NCBI RefSeq assembly: GCF_049243985.1
Contig: NC_135371.1
Location: 513,501-577,500 of the forward strand
Length of the DNA stretch: 64,000 nucleotides
Source: Paroedura picta
Lineage: Eukaryota > Chordata > Lepidosauria > Squamata > Gekkonidae
Direction: 5' to 3'
Shown here: piece after piece, positions 1 through 10,519 of the stretch
Layout: each line of letters starts with the position of its first letter
How positions within the stretch are numbered: the stretch's first letter is position 1
Notes under the pieces: model-generated
What the model saw: only the letters and a program-made list of their open reading frames with translations
The model's database searches: none
What the model was told of the DNA's origin: nothing
Translations under genes and position numbers: made by a program

Positions 1-290
1 GCTTTCTGCCGGGCCTGCAAGACGGAGTTCTTCCGCCAGGCGTATGGTTGAGGACGAGGCGGCATCTCGGTGTTTTCATCTCAGGATCTCTGAGCTGAAG
101 TTAGCTGAGCTCCTCACTCCCAGGGGAAAATGCAAGGAAGATCTATGGAGCCAAAGCTGAACAGCGAGGGGGGAGGAGGAGGCAAATTATAGATCGCCCA
201 TGTTGTGTTATTTTAAGGGGTTTTACGGGTTTTTCATGTGTTTTATTGATTTTAAACCACCATGAGACATTTGAGAGCGGCGATATATAA
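1..290 (+). mobile_element. L2-type LINE, 3' end
   Basis: The first bases read in frame as CRACKTEFFRQAYG, nearly the same as the C-terminal end of the longer L2 element read on the minus strand from 30265 to 30041. A 3' UTR follows, ending in the tail signature cggcgatatataaat that recurs in the other L2 ends of this window. The element is cut by the window start. Confidence 0.75.
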
Positions 291-294
291 ATCT

Positions 295-1160
295 AGTTCA
301 GCAGTGGAAGGGGCTGCCTAAGGGGGTGGGGAGCTCCCCCTCACTGGCCGTCTTCAAGCAGCGGCTGGACAGACACTTCTCCTGGATGCTTGAGGCTGAT
401 CCTGCACTGAGCAGGGGGTGGGACTAGATGGCCTGCATGACCCCTTCCCACTCTGGGATTCTAGGAGTCTAGTTCAACAGAGGAATGGGCTGCCTCAGGA
501 GGTGGGGAGCTCCCCCTCCCTGGCCGTCTTCAAGCAGCGGCTGGACAGAAACTTCTCCTGGATGCTGAAGGCTGATCCTGCACTGAGCAGGGGGTGGGAC
601 TAGATGGCCTGCATGACCCCTTCCCACTCTGGGATTCTAGGAGTCTAGTTCAGCAGTGGAAGGGGCTGCCTCAGGAGGTGGGGAGCTCCCTCTCACTGGC
701 CGTCTTCAAGCAGCGGCTGGACAGATCCTTCTCCTGGATGCTGGAGGCTGACCCTGCACTGAGCAGGGGGTGGGACTAGATGGCCTGCATGGCCCCTTCC
801 CACTCTAGGATTCTAGGAGTCCAGTTCAGCAGTGGGAGGGGCTGCCTCAGGAGGTGGGGAGCTCCCCCTCACTGGCCATCTTCAAGCAGCGGCTGGACAG
901 ACACTTCTCCTGGATGCTTGAGGCTGATCCTGCCCTGAGCAGGGGGTGGGACTAGATGGCCTGCATGGCCCCTTCCCACTCTAGGTTTCTAGGAGTCCAG
1001 TTCAGCAGTGGGATGGGCTGCCTAAGGAGGTGGGGAGCTCCCCCTCACTGGCCGTCTTCAAGCAGCGGCTGGACAGACACTTCTCCTGGATGCTTGTGCG
1101 GATCCTGAATTGATCAGGGGCTGAACTAGATGGCCTGTGTGGCCCCTTCCCCCTCCAGAT
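295..1160 (+). repeat. 176-bp tandem array derived from a CR1 3' end
   Basis: Five head-to-tail copies begin at 295, 471, 647, 823 and 999, exactly 176 bp apart. Each holds the end of CR1 ORF2 (FKQRLDRSFSWMLEADPAL and variants) and the CR1 3' motif ggactagatggcctgcatg. The last copy diverges and ends near 1160. Single minus-strand copies of the same unit lie at 15890-16090 and 43685-43820, so the monomer is an interspersed CR1 end that was amplified locally. Confidence 0.9.
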
Positions 1161-1850
1161 GAGGAAATTCTGGATGTTCTTCCAATACTTTCCTGGGTCC
1201 AAACTGGAGACTCCTTCTGTGTTCTTTGAGCGCGCTTCCTGCTGCTTTCCCTCCAGAACATTTAGACAGTTAGGACGATCCCGTTCCTCTCTTCCTCACC
1301 ACCCTTGTTTCTCCTCTCAATCAAGCTGTTTCATTTTTTTTAAGCAGCTTGCAGGCTGGCTCCTGTTTGGTTCAAGTGAAGCCGGTCTATTCTGTACTGG
1401 TTTGGCTGGGAATGAGGGCTGAGATTTGTTAGCCAGTGGGGGAGTTTCTGGGATGAGCCAAACCAGTACAGAATAGAACCAATAGAACCAAATGGGAGCC
1501 AGCCAGCCAAACGTCTGTCCCCTCGTGCCCCCCCCCCCCCGTCTCGATGTTCTTAGATCAAGTCACTGGCTACCAGAAGGTCCACCTCCCTCCAGCTCCA
1601 TAGGGCTATCCTCGGTACGATCGATCAGTCCGTCACCCAAGGAGGGGGTCCCTTCTAGATCTGGATGGAGGCCCTCTGAATTCAAGGCTCTCCCTCCTGT
1701 CAGCACAGGAGTGGGCTGTTCTGATAAGCCCCTGAGGGTTTCTTCCCCAAAATCCTCCACTTCTCCTGACTGGCATCCTTTGCTTCAAGGGAGCCAACCT
1801 GCTCCCTGACACCCACAAGCCTCATGCAGAGAGCATACCTGGTACCTGAA
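1160..1850. other. No gene; contains an imperfect inverted repeat
   Basis: No recognisable coding sequence. Arms at about 1352-1411 and 1454-1506 pair with each other: ctattctgtactggtttggct in one is matched by the reverse complement in the other, and both carry ggctggctcc at the outer edge. The roughly 45-bp centre does not pair. A foldback DNA element is possible, but no family is recognised. From 1507 to 1850 I see nothing. Confidence 0.5.
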
Positions 1851-1859
1851 AAATGCCGT

Positions 1860-2640
1860 TTGTTAATTTTTAGTTTTTAAACCCAAGAGTCAGTAAGACA
1901 TTTCTGTCCTTATATTGCAGGAAGTCCATAAAAGGTTTCTAGTTAGACAGGAAAGAAGCAATGGATTTTTCTCTGATCCATGGAGTAAGTTTTGCCATGT
2001 CTGCAGATTCACTTATGTTCATCAACCAATCCTCTCTAGTGGGTATATTCTAGTGTTCCAGTTCTGAGCTTATATTATTTGCCCTGCTGTCGTCATATAT
2101 AAAAACAAAGCCCCATAATTTTTCTCCAGGTTCCTGTCTAGCAGTCCAAGTAGGAATATTTCTGGTTTCATTTGTATGTTAGTCTTCAAGATTTTTTGTA
2201 TATAGATATGTATTTGTGACCAGAACTTTTTTGCTTTGCAAGAAGTCCACCACATGTGGTAAAACATTCCTGGCATTTGTTTATGTTTCCTGCACTTATA
2301 TGAAACATTCTTATACATTTAACTCAATCTATCTGGTGTCTCCTACACATGGCATTATATATATTTTATTTAAGCGTTGAGCATAATGTACATTTAATAC
2401 TTTTCTGCCACAGTCTTTCCCATTTTTCCATTTGTATATTATAACCAAAATTTTTATGCCAGTTAATCATAGTCTTTCACTTATTCACCTTTCATTTATT
2501 CACATTTAATACATTTTAGTGATTACGTAATGATCATCATTTGTACATAATTCAGTCTCAAATACATTTTAAATAATACAATTGGGGATTGTATTGATTT
2601 TTTAATGTAACCCACCACAAGCTGGCGTGTCCACAGTGGC
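1860..2640 (-). mobile_element. L1-type LINE, ORF2 C-terminal part and 3' flank
   Basis: The minus strand from 2318 to 2070 reads MPGMFYHMWWTSCKAKKFW and continues PEIFLLGLLD, the conserved tail of L1 ORF2 (H-x-W-W-x-C followed by FW). The flanks are AT-rich with many stops. A piece of L1 reverse transcriptase lies next to it on the opposite strand (2640-2995), as expected from the 5' inversion common in L1 insertions. Confidence 0.65.
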
Positions 2641-2995
2641 AGGCAATGAACAATAAGTTTTAGGATTTTCAAAACCTAATTGTATATCGATAAGAACAAT
2701 ATCCCAGAATTAACAGGAGAACAAAGACTAATTGTGAATGGCCCCATAGCAATTAGCAAAGTGGTAAAACTAATAAGAAAAGTTAATTGAGAAAAACATC
2801 AGGGCCAGATGGTCAACCTGCCTTCATTACAAATGTTTTGAAGATGAACTTTATTACCAGAATACAGTTACAACACAATACACAATGAATACACAATGAA
2901 TTACCGGAATCATGGAAAGAGACCAATATAATGCTAATCTATTAAGAGGGTCAAGCCCCTAACATGACCAAAAATTATAGGCCAATATAATTACT
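2640..2995 (+). mobile_element. L1-type LINE, reverse-transcriptase fragment
   Basis: Plus-strand translation, with breaks, gives the L1 RT N-terminal pattern: a short helix, then EKHQGQ (usual NKAPGPDG), an ESW-like patch and PKIIGQYN in place of xNYRPISL. It is heavily decayed. It is probably the other half of the inverted L1 at 1860-2640. Confidence 0.5.
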
Positions 2996-3430
2996 GAATT
3001 CTTTTCCGCAGTCTGAGCTTTCAAAAGATTAGCCCCCCCCCCCCCCCCCCGTGTGGGTTCTCTGGCCACTCTGGCCGAATCTCTTTCCACACTCAGAGCG
3101 TTCCCAGCATTTCTCACATCTGTGGCTTCCTTGATGAGAATGTTTCTCCCTCGTGGGCTCTTTGGGGTTGTTGAAGGCAGCAAAGCGGACTTTCTTTCCA
3201 CACTCTGAGTATTCAAAAGTTTCCCTTGTGTGTGTTTCTTAGATGCTGTTGAAAACTGCTACGGAAACAAAACCTCTTTCCACGCTCAGAGCACTTTCCC
3301 TCTTTTGTGAATTCTTTGGTGTTGTAGAGAGAAGATAGGCACTCTGGCTGAATTTCTTTCCACGCTCTGTCTGACTTTTGCAATGCCGTTTGGGCTGATC
3401 TTGCAGAAGGGGGATCCCTGTAGCCGAGGC
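2996..3430 (-). pseudogene. Decayed C2H2 zinc-finger exon
   Basis: The reverse complement contains repeated remnants of the C2H2 finger and linker (tgtgtggaaagagattc, gggagaaacattctc), spaced about 84 bp apart as in the intact finger exon at 17365-18803. No frame stays open across two fingers, and a run of about 20 C interrupts it near 3032-3050. At least four finger units can be traced. It sits just upstream of, and in opposite orientation to, the CpG-rich promoter of the plus-strand zinc-finger gene, so it is a third member of the local family and is dead. Confidence 0.75.
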
Positions 3431-3689
3431 TGAGGTTAGGGTTATGTCGAACTGACCCAATCTCAAGGCGGGAGGAAGAAGTCCCAATTGCTCCAGTCGA
3501 CCACGGGAGGCTGGGCGGGAGGGGGAGATCTTGGGAGCAGCTTTTCAGAACCCGTCAGCAGCTTTTTTTGGGGGGGGGGGGGGCTCGGGTGGTGGCTGCA
3601 GGGTGGTCCCGCGGGATGTCCAAGGGGGTGGAGACCCAGGTTATTGGCTTGACCCATAAGGGCCTCACCTCCATCCCACCTGGGTCAAA

Positions 3690-4380
3690 ATGGTGCTTCT
3701 AAAAGGTGTTCCTTCTGCAGTGGAATAAACATCATAAGAGGTTTTCCGGCCTCGCGGCCCTCCCTTCTCTCTCGGCCCCGCAGCCCCAAAGGGTCCAGCG
3801 CAGGTGGCCTCGTTGCAAAAGCCGCCTGCGTTTGTTCCTGCCCCGCCTTGACCCCCGGGGGAGCCGGCAGGAGATCCTGGTCTCCCCTCTGCAGCGCGGG
3901 AAGGGTTAAGCCCGCCGAGGACGGCCTAGAGAGCCCCCGCCGGGGGGGGGGGAGAGGGAGGGGGAGGGGCTGGCTCCTGGCGCGGGAAGGCGGATCGGAG
4001 GGAATCCGGATTTGCAGCCCCAGCGCGGGCAGCAGCAGCAGCAGGAGCAGGAGCAGGAGGTCTCCTCGGGAGTGAGCGCGGGCTCCTGCAAGGGGGCGCA
4101 TTTGGGGGCGGGGGAGGCTGCGATGGGGCGTGGCCTCCGTCCCGGGAGGTCGGGAGCAATTCCGGGAGAGCTCCAGGCCTCGCCTGGAGGCTAGCAACCT
4201 GGTCGCGCGCCCGTTCAGCGGTCTCGGGCGGCGGGGGGCGGGGGGGGGTGTTTAAGTCTCTTTGCATCGGGAGGAAAGAGCCGAGCCCAGCATCGGGGGC
4301 GCCGGGGGGGTGGGATATTTTGGCCCCATCCAGCGGGACTCCCGCCCGCGCCTCCCGGCCACACCATTTGCTCCGTCCCC
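3690..4380 (+). promoter_or_regulatory. CpG-rich block, probable promoter of the plus-strand zinc-finger gene
   Basis: GC- and CpG-rich, unlike its AT-rich flanks. Around 4059-4100 it carries ggtctcctcggga followed by gggctcctgcaagg, and the same pair occurs in reverse complement near 23036-23075, ahead of the minus-strand paralogue. The two blocks are therefore inverted copies, best read as promoter and first-exon regions. The start site and 5' exon cannot be placed. The long overlapping ORFs here are GC artefacts. Confidence 0.6.
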
Positions 4381-4384
4381 GGGA

Positions 4385-4960
4385 GTCTTTTATGTATTTA
4401 TAATTTGATTTATATACCGCCATTCTCAGAAATAATGGCTCATGGCGGTTTACATCATCAACATGTAAAATAAAACAATAAAATCACCCCATTAAAAATC
4501 CCCTAAAAAGTCAGAAAGCTACACGAGTCCTTAAGAAATCCAAGATAGAAACAGTCAACTCCCGTCTAATAACATCCCCGGGGCGTGTGTGTGTGCGTGT
4601 GTGTGTGTGTGTGGACAGAGGGGTTCCAGATCAAATTAAATCTGCCCGTAGAATAGCCCGGGAGGGGGGTCCAGACCTTCCTCCGCTCCTCTGCCTCAAC
4701 CAAAGGCCTGGCGGAAGAGACAGCTGGTAGCTCCCGCAGGGCCCGCAGCTCTTCCAGGAGCTCCTTCCACCAGGCGGGGGCCAGGACCGAAAAGGCCCTG
4801 GCCCTGGTCGAGGCCAGACGTGCCTCTCTTGGGCCGGGAATGACCAACCCATTTGAACCCGCAGAGCGTAAAACCCTGCAGGGAGCATAGGACGCAAGGT
4901 GGTCCCTCAAGTATGTGGGTCCCAGACCGCGCACAGAACCAGGCAGAAGCGCTCTTGTGA
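4385..4960 (-). mobile_element. L2-type LINE, 3' end
   Basis: Minus-strand reading gives VLRSAGSNGLVIPGPREARL and then [20 protein letters not shown], matching the L2 ORF2 C-terminus at 30041-30265. The 3' tail (tataccgccattctcagaa on the plus strand) begins at about 4395. A (GT)n microsatellite lies at 4580-4613. Confidence 0.75.
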
Positions 4961-5910
4961 GCAGGTGGAGGGATCGAGCCCCTGTGCGGCTCCCCTGGCT
5001 CTTCCTGGCACGCCGCCCCGGGAAAGGCCCATCTCCCCTTGGGGCCAGGCAGGCGGGCATCCAGGGGGTTTCTTCGGGAGTGTCCTTGTGGGAGGGCAGG
5101 GAGTGGTGAGTGTCCTGCACTGTGCAAGGGGGTGGACTAGATGACCCTGGAGGGCCCTTCCGACTCCTGGATCAAGGTGTTAAAGGGCTCCTGTGTCCGG
5201 GGCCCTGCCCACCTAAGGGACCGCCTCTCCCCGGCGTCTTCCAGGGAACTTTATGGTTTTTCTTTCCCATCACCAGCCCTTGTCCTAGAGCCAGCTGTGC
5301 TGGGAGTGGCAGTATATAAACATAATAATAAATAAATATGATCTGCAAGAACAAATATTGTTTTATTATTTATTGTATTTATATACTGCCACTGCCAGCC
5401 CAGTTGGCTCACGAGGGTTTACAATACACATAAAATAAACATCCAGACATAGAACAGTAATATGCTGGTGATCTCTGGGCCCATAAAAATCTGATTGGCC
5501 TCGACCAGCATCAGGGCCTTTTTGGTCCTGGCCCCCGTCTGGTGGGATGAGTTTACAGGCTACTCTTCCACCAGCTAGTCTTAAAACGGTACTTTTCCGC
5601 CAGGCCCATGGCTGAGACCGGGGGAAAGGGGAGGAACGTGGGGGCTCTCTCCGCCTCTCCCTTCCCAGATGTCCTCCCCTGGCTATGCCGGTTTCCCCCT
5701 GCACTTAGGAGACCCCCCCCCCCCATAGCCCCTGCTCTCAGCAGAAAGGCCCGTGGAGCTATGACGAAATGGAACGGAGATGTTTGAATTGTGATGTTTC
5801 TAAACCGGGACGTTTTTAAGATGCTTTAACTGTCGATGCTGTGAGCCACTCTGAGTCTGCTTGCAGGGAGGGCCAGCCTGTAAATTAATGTGTAACTAGA
5901 ATATCTCCAC
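4960..5910. mobile_element. Cluster of CR1 and L2 3' ends
   Basis: Contains a plus-strand CR1 3' end at about 5095-5175 (gtggactagatgaccctgg), a plus-strand L2 tail ending at about 5337 (ggcagtatataaac), a minus-strand L2 3' end at about 5345-5600 and another plus-strand L2 tail near 5840-5890. None holds an intact ORF. Confidence 0.6.
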
Positions 5911-6584
5911 CCTGCTTCTCCAAAGAGGAGAAAGGGCTCCAGGGGCTACTGTGGACCAGGGTGGTTCCCCTTGGAAGGAGAAAGGCCTGCAGCCTTCTGG
6001 TCTCTTGCTGCTGCCGTTGTTAAAATTTATATCCCTCCCCCCATTCCCAGGACCGGCTCGTGGCGGGTTACAAATCGGGACTAGAATGACCAGCTTTAAT
6101 ATAGGTCAGGACTTGAGCACAGGTGGAAGCCAGAGGAGTTCCCACAAGAGCTGCCCAAAGAGCCAGATCCCCACTGGAGCCTGTCTCCTGGACACATTCC
6201 GCCCCCTTCCCCTCAGTCGGGAGCTCCTGGCAGACCCTTCAGGCCCGGCGTTGGCCAAGGGGTCCCCATCCCTCCTGTCCATTTGGGTCTCCCTTAAGAA
6301 TCAGCCCCTGGGGCAGGCGGAGCCAGTGGACTTGGGAGCTGGAAACATCCTTAAGGAGCCAAGCAGAGACAGAGAGAGAGACGTTCCCAAACAGCCTTGG
6401 AGGCATATTGAAAATAGCAGAAACAGAAACTTGATCTCAAACCTGGTCGACAAACCGTGAGAAGCCCTTTGTGTCTGATCCACCAGGAAAATATTCATGT
6501 ATTTCTTCAGGGTATGAAGGTTTGTGCTGATTCTCCATTCTCCTTCACTTTCCACACTACTGTCTGTGTCTCTCCTTCCCCCAG
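5910..6584. other. Upstream intron or 5' UTR region of the plus-strand zinc-finger gene
   Basis: No convincing coding exon is seen. A pyrimidine-rich tract and CAG at 6582-6584 form the acceptor for the SCAN exon. The exon carrying the real start codon, if separate, is not identified between the CpG block and this point. Confidence 0.4.
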
Positions 6585-7022
6585 GGAGAAGCCTCTCCTC
6601 ATAGCCAAGGGAAGGAAGAGCAGGACCCAGAAGGACCCAGCGGTGGCAGGACAGCCAGGAAAGGCCCCCATCCCACACAAGCTGGGAGTGGTGCTGAATT
6701 CGAGGGAAGCCCAATGCCAGAGCTTCCCACATCCTCAGGGGCACCTGGCCAGCTCTTCCAGCCGTTCCGCTACCAGGAGGCCGCTGGGCCCCGGGAGGTT
6801 TGCAGCCGGCTCCACGGACTCTGCAGCCGCTGGCTGGAGCCGGAGAGGAGCACCAAGCAGCAGATGCTGGACCGGGTGACCCTGGAGCAGTTCCTGGCCC
6901 TCCTGCCCCGGGAGATGCAGGGCTGGGTGAGAGGATGCGGGCCGGAGAGCAGCGCCCAGGCGGTGGCCCTGGCCGAAGGCTTCCTCCTCAGCCAGGCCCA
7001 GGAGGAGAGGCAGGCCGAGCAG
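6585..7022 (+). CDS. SCAN-domain exon
   Basis: Open from the acceptor (cag at 6582-6584) to the donor at 7023. The N-terminal part reads [11 protein letters not shown] and GSGAEF, a common pre-SCAN leader; then from about 6760 comes the SCAN domain with [26 protein letters not shown] and the [16 protein letters not shown] core, closing at QAEQ. SCAN mediates dimerisation between zinc-finger proteins. Phase 0 at the donor. The ATG at 6714 lies inside this frame and could serve as a start, but the homologous leader begins upstream. Confidence 0.85.
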
Positions 7023-7263
7023 GTGAGGGGGGTTTCTGCAGGAGTGTCCCATTCAAGCCACGGTCTCTGGCCTTATACAAAAATTTCCCTGCTGGACATT
7101 TGTCCAGGTATTAACCATCCAAATGAGAGATGTAAGATCCTCCTTCAGCTGCCTCCTCTACTAGAGCATTTCTCCTCCCTCCAGAAAACTGGGAGTGGGG
7201 CAGGCCCCCTTGCTCGGTCTCTTCCGTTCTGTCTCTTACCCCCCTCCCTCGCTGCTCTTTCAG

Positions 7264-7378
7264 ATGTTGGGACCCTCCGTGAAGGCGGAAGCTGCAATCC
7301 CTGAGCCGGGAGAGGCTCCGTCTGAGGAGGGGCAGCGGGCGCAGGCCGTGGAGCGTGCCCAAAGTGCCCTCTCCGGGG
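7264..7378 (+). CDS. Acidic spacer exon of the zinc-finger gene
   Basis: Starts right after ctttcag with ATG TTG GGA and encodes [19 protein letters not shown], ending ALSGG with the donor gtaagg. The minus-strand paralogue has the same exon at 21917-22022, three codons shorter. Phase 0 in, phase 1 out. Confidence 0.85.
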
Positions 7379-7539
7379 GTAAGGACTCGTCCTACCAAGA
7401 AGCAGTTGGGGCACCCTGTGCATTTGATGGGGGGAGAGTTCCGGTCAGGAGAAAAACCAGATGCTTCTTCACACAACACAGAGCTAATTTGGAGTTCTCG
7501 GGGTCCACTAACAGACCCGATGCCTGGAAATGGAGGTTA

Positions 7540-7810
7540 GAAAGACTGAAGTCTTTTTGGAGCTTCACGGCCAGAGTCGACTGGCTGTTCTGGCTCTTTC
7601 GGGCTGTGGGGCCGTGGTCCGGTCCTTCGAGCCCCTGTGATTCTGACCCAGCCGCTGTTTGCACACTCCGCACTTTGGCCCAGAGAGAGCCACCCCCCCG
7701 CCCCCCCCTGCCCTGCCCTCCCTCTGAAGGTGCCCCCTGCAGTTACTGGCCACATGACAGGGCCAAAAAGAGCAAATTGGCCACACGGCCCAGAAATCCC
7801 ACAACGGCCA
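7540..7810 (+). mobile_element. Penelope-like end sequence in the intron
   Basis: A foldback-like sequence with a ctctgaagg motif and a closing cacggcccagaaatcccac module, both hallmarks of a repeat family also seen at 21600-21790, 36490-36700, 52880-53110 and 62147-62300. The copy at 21600-21790 occupies the same intron of the inverted paralogue, so this insertion predates the gene duplication. Confidence 0.5.
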
Positions 7811-8546
7811 CTTAGACTAATTTAGGGAGCGCAATTCCTCCCATGAATTTTAGGAATTAATATTAGGAATTATACCACCACGACCCTTTCGGGAGTGGTG
7901 GTGATAACAGGAGTCGATTAAACAAACAAACAAACGTTCCAATATCTCCTCTCCGGGATGCCCGAAGCAGTGCGGATGCCGCAGGATTGGAAATCCCAAG
8001 AGGAATTCAAGCTGGCTGAAAAGAGAAAAGGTGGAGGAACCTCGGCACAGAGGGAGCCCCCCCCCCCCTTCTGGGGCTCTGAAAGCCGGTCTCGGGGGCC
8101 GGGCCTGAGCGGGGAATCTGGCTGCTGTGCCAGTGTTTGGAAGGCTTCAGGTGGGCCGGGGTGGAAAATAGTTTCCTGGCATGGGGGGGGGGCAGGCCTG
8201 GCCTGGCCTGGCCTGGCAGGAGCTTTGGGGAGGGGCTTGTGGCAGATGTGATGTTGTGCTGGTGTTGTGTCTGGCATAGGACCCTAATCTCCAGATGCGC
8301 CCAAGTCACACCTGGCCAAATGTGATGGTGGTGGTGTGATGTCATTTCTGCCCCCCTCTTTCCTTCCACCCCCAGGGCCAGACACACGTCTTGCAGGAGT
8401 CTGAAATATGTTGGCAGCGTGTAGAATCCCTGAGGCTCATGGGTGTCAGCTGCTTCTCTCCTGCCTCTCCCAGGATTTAGTAAAAAAGGGATTTAAAAAT
8501 GTCTTGAGTGTCCACAGGGTGAAGGAGGGAACAAACAAGCAAACAC

Positions 8547-8661
8547 CCTTCCTTCCTTCCTTCCTTCCTTCCTTCCTTCCTTCCTTCCTTCCTTCCTTCC
8601 TTCCTTCCTTCCTTCCTTCCTTCCTTCCTTCCTTCCTTCCTTCCTTCCTTCCTTCCTTCCT
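8547..8661 (+). repeat. (TTCC)n microsatellite abutting a splice acceptor
   Basis: About 28 nearly perfect TTCC units. The tract ends 16 bp before exon 8678-8748 and so forms the distal part of its polypyrimidine tract. The paralogous acceptor at 20767 has no such expansion. Confidence 0.97.
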
Positions 8662-8677
8662 CTTTTGTCTCTAACAG

Positions 8678-8748
8678 GCAGTGAAGAGATGTTGTCGAGG
8701 TTTCCTCTTTTCAGAGGGGAGGAAGCGGCTGCTGCACCCCCAGTCCAG
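8678..8748 (+). CDS. Short linker exon of the zinc-finger gene
   Basis: Seventy-one bases between ctaacag and gtaggag encode GSEEMLSRFPLFRGEE and then AAAAPPVQ. Phase 1 in, phase 0 out, which links exon 7264-7378 to the KRAB exon. The paralogous exon at 20696-20766 has the same length. Confidence 0.8.
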
Positions 8749-8933
8749 GTAGGAGAGAGGAGCAGGGGGCAGCCTGGGCCCTCCTCCCTTCTCGGGGGGG
8801 GGGGGGGGGCTTCTGCTCCTGGGAGGTCCTCTGAAGGCCCCTCCCTCCCCCCTCCCAAGCCCTGCATCCTGTCCCTTTCCCTCTGCCAGGCGTGATCTCT
8901 GAGGGGGGGAGGGGGGTCTGCTTTCCCTTCCAG

Positions 8934-9066
8934 GGTCTCCCCTCCTTCTCCTTGGAGGACGTGTCCGTCTCCTTCTCCCCGGCCGAGGGGGCCCTGCTGG
9001 ATCCGGCCCAAAGGGCTCTGTGGAGGGAAGTCATGCGGGAGAACGCTGAGAATGTGGCCTTTCTGG
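8934..9066 (+). CDS. KRAB A-box exon
   Basis: Encodes [19 protein letters not shown], then [17 protein letters not shown] and VAFLG. The DV pair of the KRAB A box is kept, but the usual MLE is MRE here, so binding of the TRIM28 corepressor may be weakened. 133 bp, phase 0 in and phase 1 out, identical in length to the paralogous exon at 20384-20516. Confidence 0.85.
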
Positions 9067-9164
9067 GTAAGGGGCTGTCCCGGGTGCAAAACGTGGGAAT
9101 TGGGGCCCTTGTGATGAGGTGCGATTCAAGAGACTGCATGGCAATGCCCCATTCTGAGGCCTGT

Positions 9165-9375
9165 CCCTCTACTTGGGGGGGGGGCCTGTGGCCCACTGGC
9201 AGAACCTCTGCTTGGCCTGCAGAAGGTACCAAGTTCAAAGGATCAGATAGGAGGGGATGTGGAAGACCTTAGCTTGGGACTTGGGTGAACCCCTCCGTTC
9301 TGGGTAGAGAAAACTGACTGCAGTGGGCCAAGGCCTGATTCAGGATGAGGCAGCCTCCTGTGCTCGTGGGTCTGT
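9165..9375 (+). mobile_element. tRNA-derived SINE
   Basis: Degraded copy of the family whose best member is at 54005-54200: a tRNA-like head (tggcagaacctctgcttggcctgcagaaggt in outline, decayed B box) followed by a body ending near cagggtgaggcagcctcc. It lies in the intron between the KRAB and finger exons. Confidence 0.65.
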
Positions 9376-9889
9376 GTGTGTTTGCCCAGGGGAAACTGAG
9401 GCCAGAATTGTGGCCAAGCCAGAGTTGGTGTCCTGGCCTGAGGCAAAGGGGATGGGAGAGGCCCTCAGGAGGACTCTGGAAGGGGCAGGATCCTCACTTC
9501 TCTTTTGCCAACCATTACCACACTCCCTGAGTGGGATTTGAAGTATTCCAGCTGTACCCTGAATTCCTCCATGTAACACTTATTCATCTTGATGAAGCAA
9601 GAAACTGCCAAGTTGCACAAGCATGGCATGAGCACCAGGGTAGCGTGTTTTGCCTCCGTATTGTGCTTTCTCCCTCTCAAAGAGGACCCAATCAAGGAAT
9701 TTAACAGGGGCTCACAGAAGGCTCCTAACCCCCCTTCCCTGCTGGTGACACCACAATTAGCCCATTAGCCCATTCTTGAAAAGGATAAGGGAACTTTGAG
9801 GGGATGTACAGAGATCTTTGCCTTAATAATGCATCCCCCTTATACTGGTTCAGAGGGTGGGCCTGAATCTTTCTCCTTTCCCATACAAG

Positions 9890-10385
9890 TATGATCTCTC
9901 TCTTCCATCTGTCCCTCCCTCCCTTTCCCTCCGTTCCCTCCCTCCGTCCCTCCCTCTCCCTTCCTCCCTCTCTCTCTTCCACCTTCTCTCCCCCCTCTCC
10001 CTCTCGTTTCCTCACACCCTCTCTCTTCCTCCCTCTCTTCCTCCCTCTCTCCCTCCCTCTCCCTCCCTTCCTTTCTCTTCCCCCCTGTCTCCCTCCCTCC
10101 CTCTCCTTCACTTCCTCCCTCTCTTCCTCCCTCCCCCTCCTTCCCTTCCTCTCTCTTACTCCTTCTCTCTCTCTCTCTCTCTTCCTCCCTCCCTCCCTCC
10201 CTCCCTCTCTCTTCCTCCCTCTCTCCCTCCCTCCCCCTCCCTCCCTCTCCTTCTCTTCCTCCCACCCTCCCTCTCATCCTCCCTCTTCCTCCCTCCCTCC
10301 CCCTCTCTCATCCTCCCTCCCTCCCCCTCCATTCCTCCCTCTCTCCCTCTCCCTTCCTCCCTCCCTCCCCTCTCTCTCCCCCTCT
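9890..10385 (+). repeat. 500-bp polypyrimidine tract, (CCCTCTCT)-rich
   Basis: Almost pure C/T on the plus strand for about 500 bases, built from ccctcc, ctctct and cttcctcc units, with rare A or G. It lies in the last intron of the zinc-finger gene. The long serine/proline/leucine and arginine/glutamate ORFs across it are simple-sequence artefacts. Such tracts can adopt triplex (H-DNA) structure. Confidence 0.95.
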
Positions 10386-10519
10386 CGGGAACAGGCAAGG
10401 AGTAGCCATGGGGGATCTCTGACTCAATTCTGAGCAGCCATGGGTTTGAGCTGTGGCTCTTAGGAGGGAAGGGGGAAGTATCCCTAAGGCTAAGAGGATC
10501 TCTCTCCTTATTCCAGCAG

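Noticed and set aside
295-1160. Regular spacing suggestive of a CRISPR array
   Set aside because: The 176-bp units are continuous CR1 sequence without short repeats and unique spacers, and the genome is vertebrate.
3685-4423. ORFs including a leucine-run signal-like segment on the minus strand
   Set aside because: The leucine run comes from a (CTG/CTC) simple repeat in the CpG block, and no mature domain or splice partner follows.
8493-9089. 198-codon minus-strand ORF
   Set aside because: Half of it is the translated (TTCC)n repeat and the rest is antisense to the KRAB exon.
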